Below are positions 58,034 through 64,000 of a stretch of 64,000 bases of DNA, in pieces. The DNA lies in NCBI GenBank assembly GCA_017398595.1, contig JAFQFR010000014.1, positions 1-64,000 of the forward strand, given 5' to 3'. Position numbers and translations under genes: made by a program. Numbering within the stretch: the stretch's first letter is position 1; each line of letters opens with the position of its first letter. Below the pieces are notes generated by a model. It ran no database searches and was not told where the DNA came from. It was given only the letters and a program-made list of their open reading frames with translations. This DNA is from Clostridia bacterium. GTDB taxonomy: Bacteria > Bacillota > Clostridia > Oscillospirales > CAG-272.

Positions 58034-59797
58034 TTATTGTGCAAGCGCTTGCAGAAGTTTTAGCACTGTACTTTCCTCAACTTTGTTTTGCAGCATAAGA
58101 AGTACATCACGCAAACAATAGTCTGTCGGAATTTCATCCTCAGCAGGCAACGGTATTTCCTCGGTAGAAAAATCAATACCGTGTTCTGCTGCATATGTTT
58201 TTGCATAGCTGACTTCTTGACCGTAAATCGTCAAATTGTCATAATTTGCGCCTAAAACCACCGCCATCTCGGTGATGCTCGCAGGGATGTAGATCGCCGT
58301 TAAATTCTTGGCTCCGATGAAGCGGGACAAATTCAGTAAAATTCTCATTCCATCGCCCAAAACAACAGTCGTTAAATTGTTACAACCGGTCAAAGAGGGA
58401 TTCATCTGCTGCAAACTGCCGGGGATAAAAAGAATTTCCATCTTTGCCTTATAGAATGCACCCCTTGCGATCACTTCTACGCCATCCGGAACTTTGTATA
58501 TACGGTCCGTCTTTTCCGCCGGATAAAGAAGCAGTGTTTTCATTTCTTTGTCAAACAAAACGCCGTCGTGCAAGGAAAAATACGCACTTTCCCCACTGAA
58601 AGTAATGCTTTCCAGTGCGTCCAACGACTGTGTCCCCATCGTCTTCAGCGTTGAAGGAAGAACAATACTTTTCACATTCCATAAAGAGGAAAAAGCATAA
58701 TCCGCAATGCCGACGATACCTTCACACACAACGATCTTATTGATCTCATTCCGTTTGACGATCCACGGTTCAACACTGGGAGTATTAGAAGCAATATAGC
58801 CGTTTCCGCTGAAAACAAGTGCACCGGAATCATCCACTTCCCAAGTAACTGTATTCAGTGGCATCACTTCTGTCGAAAAAGTAATCTTGTTTATCTTCGC
58901 ATAAGTCTGTGCTTTGCTGCCCGATTCTCCATAAATAATCAATTCGGTATTGAATGAAAGCAGATTTTCTGTCGATAAAGAACCGCTGCCGAAAAATTCC
59001 ACACTCGCGGGTATATAAATCCCCTCAAGATTTTGACAGTTTTCAAATGCACCAACTTCAATACTTCTCAACGGCTTCTGCAGTATAATCGTTCGCAAAG
59101 ACTTGCTGTTGGAAAAAGCATACGAGCTGATATGTGTAACATAATCAGGAAGTGTATAGTTTGCATCCTCCCGTCCTGCAGGATAACAAAACAGCACTGT
59201 TTTGTCTGCGCTCAAAAGCAATCCGTCTGCACCACAATATACTGTATTCTCGGGATCCACAGTAATCGAAGAAAGTTTGGTATCGCGAAAAGCACCCGTG
59301 CGAATATTTGTAAGATTTTTCGGAATCGTTATGCTTTTTAACCCGCTATCGGCGAATGCACTTGTACCAATGCAAGCCAGTGCTTCGGGAAGAACGACTT
59401 CTTTCAGTCCGCTGCACCCCTCAAATGCATAACTGTCAATATCGGTCAAACTTTCCGGCAATTGAACACTTTTCACTTTGGAGCAATTATAGAATGCCGC
59501 AGTTCCGATAGACGTTACACCATCTTCAATAATGACAGCATCAATGGATGCTCTGCTTCCATACCACGGAGCGCGTTCTTTTTCAGATATCGGAACCAAC
59601 ACGCCGTCACGAAGCGTATAAACAACTTGCTTTTCATAATCATCCATCTCACCGGTACCGCTAATCGTCAATGTTCTGCCCGCCAGCGTCCAGGTGAGGT
59701 TCTTGCCGCAAGTTCCGCTTTCCGCAGCGGAGATACCGAACATGCAAAAAGATGCCAATGCTGCAAAAACCAACAGTGTCGTCAATATCCTTCTCAT
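58034..59797 (-). CDS. BspA-like leucine-rich-repeat surface protein
   Basis: A 587-residue secreted protein: signal MRRILTTLLVFAALASFCMF with cleavage near ISAAE, then the LTWTLAGRTLTISGTGEM opening shared by such proteins, then LRR_5-type repeats of about 23 residues (VTSIGTAAFYNCSKVKSVQL, LTDIDSYAFEGCSGLKEVVL and so on) to about 290. A second set is preceded by another VTWEVDDSGALVFSGNGY opening at about 315. There is no LPxTG, SLH or other anchor at the C-terminus. A role in adhesion or recognition is likely. GGGAGG precedes the ATG. Confidence 0.93.
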   Translation of the reverse strand: MRRILTTLLVFAALASFCMFGISAAESGTCGKNLTWTLAGRTLTISGTGEMDDYEKQVVYTLRDGVLVPISEKERAPWYGSRASIDAVIIEDGVTSIGTAAFYNCSKVKSVQLPESLTDIDSYAFEGCSGLKEVVLPEALACIGTSAFADSGLKSITIPKNLTNIRTGAFRDTKLSSITVDPENTVYCGADGLLLSADKTVLFCYPAGREDANYTLPDYVTHISSYAFSNSKSLRTIILQKPLRSIEVGAFENCQNLEGIYIPASVEFFGSGSLSTENLLSFNTELIIYGESGSKAQTYAKINKITFSTEVMPLNTVTWEVDDSGALVFSGNGYIASNTPSVEPWIVKRNEINKIVVCEGIVGIADYAFSSLWNVKSIVLPSTLKTMGTQSLDALESITFSGESAYFSLHDGVLFDKEMKTLLLYPAEKTDRIYKVPDGVEVIARGAFYKAKMEILFIPGSLQQMNPSLTGCNNLTTVVLGDGMRILLNLSRFIGAKNLTAIYIPASITEMAVVLGANYDNLTIYGQEVSYAKTYAAEHGIDFSTEEIPLPAEDEIPTDYCLRDVLLMLQNKVEESTVLKLLQALAQ

Positions 59798-59824
59798 AGT
59801 GACCTCCCATCCGTATTTACATGT

Positions 59825-59853
59825 ATTTTACCATTTCACTGACACACTGTCAA
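59825..59853 (-). promoter_or_regulatory. promoter of the LRR protein gene
   Basis: Minus strand TTGACA (59848-59853), 17 bp, TAAAAT (59825-59830). Confidence 0.88.
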
Positions 59854-59876
59854 GCAAAAGGTGTACCATGATACCA

Positions 59877-59917
59877 AACCGCACGGCTAAAGGCATTGCT
59901 CCTTTTGCCGTGCGGTT
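59877..59917 (-). terminator. hairpin after the ABC exporter/kinase operon
   Basis: Stem AACCGCACGGC / GCCGTGCGGTT with a 19-base loop that can itself pair AAAGG with CCTTT. It lies 14 bp past the end of the small kinase gene. Confidence 0.75.
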
Positions 59918-59931
59918 CCATATACAGTTTA

Positions 59932-60438
59932 TCACAATTTCGCCGTAAACGCATCGAGCTGTTTTTGATTTTTCAGCACGATGACTTTCCCTGCATACTG
60001 CGTCTGTACACGCTTGTACCGTTCACGCGCGGCTTTGTTTCGTCCGTCGTGCAGGATCCACCATACAAACGCGCGATCCATCTTTTCGCCGCAGCCCTCC
60101 GCCATGTCGGGGCGGGTCTTCCCCTTGTACCTGCGATAGCGCTGATACGCGCGGCACAGACAGCTGAATCGGTTGAACAGCAGCATCACAATGCAGTCTG
60201 CTTCTTCCATGCGCCGCGCATAACAGAGTTTGGAGTAGTTGCCGTCTATGACCCAGGCAGCATGCTCGTTTAAAAACGTCTCAACGATCCGTGTCTCGCT
60301 TTCCCTGTCACGCTCTTTCCAGCCGGGCAGATGGTGCACCGCATCGAGGTGCAGCACCTCGGCATGATGGTACTCGCCGAGCCGACGCGCCAGCGTAGAC
60401 TTGCCCGAACCGCTGTAGCCGACAATTGCAATTTTCAT
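59932..60438 (-). CDS. small P-loop kinase, FlaR-like
   Basis: A 168-residue NTPase with Walker A GYSGSGKST at residues 7-15, HLDAVHHLPGWKERD as the substrate-side segment and WVIDGNYSKL near residue 62. The pattern (GxSGSGKSTLAxxL, HLDxxxWxPGW, WVIDGNY) is that of proteins annotated as DNA topology modulation protein FlaR or adenylate-kinase-like. The true substrate is unknown. It lies 13 bp after an ABC exporter gene and is probably in its transcript. Confidence 0.87.
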   Translation of the reverse strand: MKIAIVGYSGSGKSTLARRLGEYHHAEVLHLDAVHHLPGWKERDRESETRIVETFLNEHAAWVIDGNYSKLCYARRMEEADCIVMLLFNRFSCLCRAYQRYRRYKGKTRPDMAEGCGEKMDRAFVWWILHDGRNKAARERYKRVQTQYAGKVIVLKNQKQLDAFTAKL

Positions 60439-60451
60439 GGCAGTATTCCTC

Positions 60452-62248
60452 CTATGTGCGATACTTGGACGCCTGCAGGTTGAACATCGCGGCGTACTTG
60501 CCGTTCTGCGCGATCAGCGCATCATGGCTGCCATCCTCGATGATCCTGCCGTGCTCAAACATATAGATGCGCGCGGCGCCGCGCGTGGTAGACAGACGGT
60601 GCGAGATGAAGATGACCGTCTGATCGGTCAGCGCATTTTCGATGTGCCGGTTCAGTTCATATTCCGCAACGGGATCAAGCGCGCTCGACGGCTCATCCAT
60701 GACCGTGACGGGTGCGCGTTTGTAGAGCGCGCGGGCGATCGCGATCTTCTGACTTTCACCGCCCGAGAGATTGGTGCCCTTGTCGCTGAACTCGCGTGTG
60801 AGATGGGTGTCCAGCCCGTCGGGCAGCTTTTGCAACTTGTCGGTGAAGCTCGCCGCATCAAGCGCGGCGGTCACGCCCTCGCGCGCATCGTCACTGCATA
60901 ATCCGCAGGCAACATTCTCGGCGACCGTAGCGGCAAAGATCTTGTAATCCTGAAACACCGCGCCGATGACCTTGCGGTATGCGTCCAAGTCGTACTCCTT
61001 GATATTGATGCCATTGAGCAGAATTTCGCCGCCCGTCACATCGTAAAAACGCATCAGCAGCTTGATCAGCGTAGTCTTGCCCGCGCCGTTGTAACCGACG
61101 ATGGCGATCTTCTCGCCCGCGGTGATCTTCAAAGATACATCGTGCAGTACCTCGACGCCGTTTTCATAGGCGAAGGAAATGTTTTTGCATTCGAGGCTCT
61201 CAAACCGTTCGGGCATTTTGGTGCCGCCCTCGATACTCGTTTTCGTATCGAAAAACGTCCGCAGCTTTTCGATATACAGGCTGTGCTTGGCAAGTTCGGT
61301 CGCGGCGGTGATGATCTCCTGCAGTGCGGAGCTGACGCGCCAGGACGAGGTCACGCCGAGCGCAAAGCCGCCGAGCAGTACCGTCTTTTCGACCATCATT
61401 TTATAGAGCAGAATGAGGATCAGCCCATTATCCTTGACCGCGCCGATCACATTCCAGAATGCGCCGCAGGTCTGCACCTTGCCGAAATACTTGCGGATGA
61501 GTCCGCGCCGCTCCTCAGTGCTCTCGTCATAGAGCTTTTCCAAAACCTTGCCCGCCTCGCTGATGCGCAGCTCCTTTGCGTAGTCGGCAAGATAATGCAC
61601 GCGGCTGACATAGCTTGCCACGCGCTCCGAACGGCGGCTTTCCATATCGTACGCATAGCACTTTTTGTTGATATATGTGCTGCAGACCGCGCCGCTCGCC
61701 GTCAGCACCAATATAAACGCCGCGGTAAAGAGGTCAAGGCTCACCAAAATGCCAAATACAGCCGCGCCGCTCGACACGCGGCGGATCAGATTGCGCACCA
61801 CTTTCAAAATCTCACAGACCTTGACATCGGCGGTCCGCACCGCCCAAATAAAGTCGTTATAAAACTCGGGGATCTCGTATTTGCCAATATCGAGGCTGAG
61901 CGCGTGGTCAAAGAGTTTCAGCTGCAAGCCGCATTTGATGACAAGCTTTTGCTTTTCGTTCTCCGTCCACCAGTATACGGTGTTGGAAAGGAGCAGCAGC
62001 GTGGTCGTCAGGGCGACCGCAAGCAGCATCCACAAGATCTCGGATACGGGTGCGCCCATATCCAGCAGGTCAAAGACGCGCTTGAAATACCACGCATCGA
62101 GGATCGACCATGCCGACAGCACCAGTGCATCGAAAATATACCCGAAAAAGAATCGCGGTGAGATCTTCCATGCCATGCCGAGCAGGTACAGCGTGTTGGC
62201 AAGTACGCGCCCCGGTTTTTGCCGCTTCTTTTTTTCAGTTTCAGCCAT
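60452..62248 (-). CDS. ABC exporter half-transporter B (second pair)
   Basis: A 598-residue fused subunit. Basic N-terminus (MAETEKKKRQKPGRV), six-helix membrane domain (about 25-330), ATPase with Walker A GYNGAGKTT, signature LSGGESQKIAIARAL and Walker B VTVMDEPSSALDPVAE. The ATG at 62248 overlaps the partner's stop by 8 bp (ATGGCTGA). Same subfamily as the pair at 25.4-29.1 kb, including the DPxAE D-loop. The cargo is not indicated by neighbours. Confidence 0.92.
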   Translation of the reverse strand: MAETEKKKRQKPGRVLANTLYLLGMAWKISPRFFFGYIFDALVLSAWSILDAWYFKRVFDLLDMGAPVSEILWMLLAVALTTTLLLLSNTVYWWTENEKQKLVIKCGLQLKLFDHALSLDIGKYEIPEFYNDFIWAVRTADVKVCEILKVVRNLIRRVSSGAAVFGILVSLDLFTAAFILVLTASGAVCSTYINKKCYAYDMESRRSERVASYVSRVHYLADYAKELRISEAGKVLEKLYDESTEERRGLIRKYFGKVQTCGAFWNVIGAVKDNGLILILLYKMMVEKTVLLGGFALGVTSSWRVSSALQEIITAATELAKHSLYIEKLRTFFDTKTSIEGGTKMPERFESLECKNISFAYENGVEVLHDVSLKITAGEKIAIVGYNGAGKTTLIKLLMRFYDVTGGEILLNGINIKEYDLDAYRKVIGAVFQDYKIFAATVAENVACGLCSDDAREGVTAALDAASFTDKLQKLPDGLDTHLTREFSDKGTNLSGGESQKIAIARALYKRAPVTVMDEPSSALDPVAEYELNRHIENALTDQTVIFISHRLSTTRGAARIYMFEHGRIIEDGSHDALIAQNGKYAAMFNLQASKYRT

Positions 62249-64000
62249 CCGCACGCACCTCACCTTCTCTGTATTTTTCTGCTTGCATCGCAAACATCGC
62301 CGCATACTTGCCGCCGCGCTCAATCAGCTCGTGATGCGTGCCGCTCTCGGCAACGCTGCCGTTTTCGAGCAAGATCACGCGATCGGCGAGCACCGCCGAG
62401 GAAAGGCGGTGCGAAATGAACACCACGCTGCGGTCACGGCAGGCATCCATCATGTTTTCGTACATGTGGTACTCGGCGATCGGGTCGAGCGCACTCGTCG
62501 GCTCGTCGAGGATCGCAATGCTCGCCTCTTTCGCATAGATGCGGGCAATCGAGAGTTTTTGGCTTTCGCCGCCCGAAAGATTCTCGCCCTTGTCGTCAAA
62601 CTCGCGTGTCAGGCGGGTGTCGAGCCCGTTTGGCAATGCGTTCAATTTATCGGTAAATCCCGCCTTGTCGAGGGCGGCGCGCACTGCTGACTCCTCGCCG
62701 TCGCGTAAGGGACGCAGGAGCACATTCTCGGCAACACTGGTCGAAAAGTTCTTGAAATCCTGAAAGACGACCGCGAAGGCGTTTCGGTATTCTTCGAGCG
62801 ACAGCTCCTTGATGTTCACGCCGCCGTACAGGATCTCGCCATCGGTCACGTCATACAGCCGCAGCATCAGCTTTGCGATCGTGGTCTTGCCCGCGCCGTT
62901 CTGTCCGACAAGCGCGATCTTTTCGCCGTCGTGCACGATGAAGGACAGGTTTTGAATGGTCGGTTTCTCCGCCCCGCGATATGTAAAGGAAACATGGCGG
63001 AACTCGAGATCACCGCGCCGCACCGCTTTTGCATCGGGTGCGTTTTGAATCTCGATCTTCGCCGCCAAGAAGTCGCGGATATTGCTGATATAGAGCGATT
63101 CTTTCAACAAGGACGTCATCGTTTCGGTCAGCGAAATGATGCTCCAGCTCACGCCCGCGATCGAGTTGATGACCACAAGGCAGTCGCCGTAGAGGATGCG
63201 CCCGGTGCCGAGCGCCTGCCAAACCGTGTAGGCGATCGCACCGAAGTTCAGCACGATCTCCTGCAAAAAGCAGCCGAAGAATTCAAGCGTCGCTACTTTC
63301 GGCGCATATCTGCGGATGATCCGCTTCTGCGCTTCGACCTCTTCTTCAAAGCGCCATTTCATCAGCTCGGGAAAATTTCCCATGCGCATTTCCTTGACGA
63401 AGTCGGTCAGATAAAAGGTGCGCAGTGCGTAATCCCGCGCGCGGCGGCACTTTTTCTTTTCGAGGTCGCCCTCATAGTTCAGATCGTTCGACTTTTTGAA
63501 CAACACCGAGCTGATGACGGGCAGAAGCACAAACAGTGACAGCCACGGGTCGATCGAGAAAATGACCGCCGCAGAGGTCGTCAGGTCGCTTGCGCGGAAG
63601 CTGAGCTGTACAAAGCTCCAGTAGACCGACATGATGTGATCAAGCGAGTCCTCGCGCGCTTTGAAATAGTTGTCAAACTCGGCGGGATCCTCATATGCCG
63701 CGAGGTCGAGTGCTCTCGCCTTCTCCTGCAGCATCTTGTCGAGGTACACGCGTATCTTTTGTCGGTTCTCGCGGGTATAGACGGTGGGGTGATTCCACGG
63801 TGAAAAATAGTTGAGCAGCAGATTGAGTCCGAGATGCACTGCAAAGCAGAGCAGCACAACGCCTGCGATGGTGGCAAAATCCTCGCCCGTCTGCACAGCA
63901 TTGACCACGTAGCGCAGGATCAGCACATTGGTCAGCGCCGAGCGGAAGCCGTTGAGCAGGTTGCAAACGCCGCTCACCAGCAAGAATCCCGGCGCGGCAC
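62241..64000 (-). CDS. ABC exporter half-transporter A (second pair), 5' end beyond window
   Basis: The reading frame is open to the right edge, with residues AAPGFLLVSGVCNLLNG at the visible start, so the beginning of the membrane domain is missing. About 586 residues are present. ATPase: Walker A GQNGAGKTT, signature LSGGESQKLSIARIY, Walker B IAILDEPTSALDPIAE. It overlaps the next subunit by 8 bp, consistent with a heterodimer. The ATP-site residues are consensus in both subunits, unlike the pair at 3.8-7.4 kb. Confidence 0.92.
   Translation of the reverse strand, partial: AAPGFLLVSGVCNLLNGFRSALTNVLILRYVVNAVQTGEDFATIAGVVLLCFAVHLGLNLLLNYFSPWNHPTVYTRENRQKIRVYLDKMLQEKARALDLAAYEDPAEFDNYFKAREDSLDHIMSVYWSFVQLSFRASDLTTSAAVIFSIDPWLSLFVLLPVISSVLFKKSNDLNYEGDLEKKKCRRARDYALRTFYLTDFVKEMRMGNFPELMKWRFEEEVEAQKRIIRRYAPKVATLEFFGCFLQEIVLNFGAIAYTVWQALGTGRILYGDCLVVINSIAGVSWSIISLTETMTSLLKESLYISNIRDFLAAKIEIQNAPDAKAVRRGDLEFRHVSFTYRGAEKPTIQNLSFIVHDGEKIALVGQNGAGKTTIAKLMLRLYDVTDGEILYGGVNIKELSLEEYRNAFAVVFQDFKNFSTSVAENVLLRPLRDGEESAVRAALDKAGFTDKLNALPNGLDTRLTREFDDKGENLSGGESQKLSIARIYAKEASIAILDEPTSALDPIAEYHMYENMMDACRDRSVVFISHRLSSAVLADRVILLENGSVAESGTHHELIERGGKYAAMFAMQAEKYREGEVRADG

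Overview
The window looks like chromosomal DNA of a Gram-positive-type anaerobe of class Clostridia, probably an uncultured gut Oscillospirales or Christensenellales relative. The signs are a SpoIID-family protein, an SLH-domain protein, a lipoteichoic-acid-synthase-type enzyme, many Thr-rich lipoproteins, TTG/GTG starts behind strong AGGAGG sites, dense intrinsic terminators, and dispersed palindromic repeats of a kind I associate with such genomes. The GC content looks moderate (by eye). No prophage, insertion sequence, rRNA operon, origin or CRISPR array is visible. The genus is inference.

Layout. 0-3.1 kb: the start of a four-helix-bundle gene, a modular hairpin repeat, tRNA-His and tRNA-Arg, and an overlapping operon (PflX-like radical SAM, SGNH hydrolase, YbaK). 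3.2-7.4 kb: MarR regulator and a heterodimeric ABC exporter. 7.5-13.5 kb: a MacA/MacB-like adaptor-ATPase-permease operon ending in an SLH protein. 13.9-18.4 kb: alanine/glycine symporter, a MATE efflux pump behind a tandem structured leader RNA, and a lipoprotein. 18.5-22.4 kb: feoA-feoB-Cys-rich tail gene, lrgAB, a small HTH protein. 22.4-32.0 kb: a large PBP-like lipoprotein, then two ABC exporter half-transporters divergent from a two-component system. 32.2-38.4 kb: DHHW/MBOAT acetylation pair with a lipoprotein, then SpoIID, a 48-residue GGADGPT microprotein and a Thr/Pro-rich secreted protein. 38.5-47.0 kb: PutP-type symporter, a lipoprotein carrying a 3-dehydroquinase-like barrel, an FAD oxidoreductase, a C39-like secreted protein and a polysaccharide deacetylase. 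47.0-52.1 kb: galT-galM and larA-glycerate kinase. 52.3-59.8 kb: sulfatase with its maturase and an alpha/beta hydrolase, an LtaS-like enzyme and an LRR surface protein. 59.9-64.0 kb: a small P-loop kinase and a second ABC exporter pair cut by the window end.

Themes. The region is rich in export and cell-surface functions (six ABC exporter subunits of the fused membrane-ATPase type, one MacAB-like system, one MATE pump, at least five lipoproteins, cell-wall acetylation and teichoic-acid-type enzymes) and in sugar or hydroxy-acid use (Leloir enzymes, sulfatase plus maturase, LarA plus glycerate kinase), which fits life on host or dietary glycans.

The most unusual element I see is the leader of the MATE gene (15365-15500). 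Two copies of the same RNA module (UCGGAGG, stem, CGUA loop, stem, GGAUAAG) are arranged so that folding of the first competes with an 18-bp terminator stem that encloses the second. Other points for follow-up are the mosaic hairpin repeat at 182-396, the GGADGPT microprotein, and the dehydroquinase-like surface lipoprotein.
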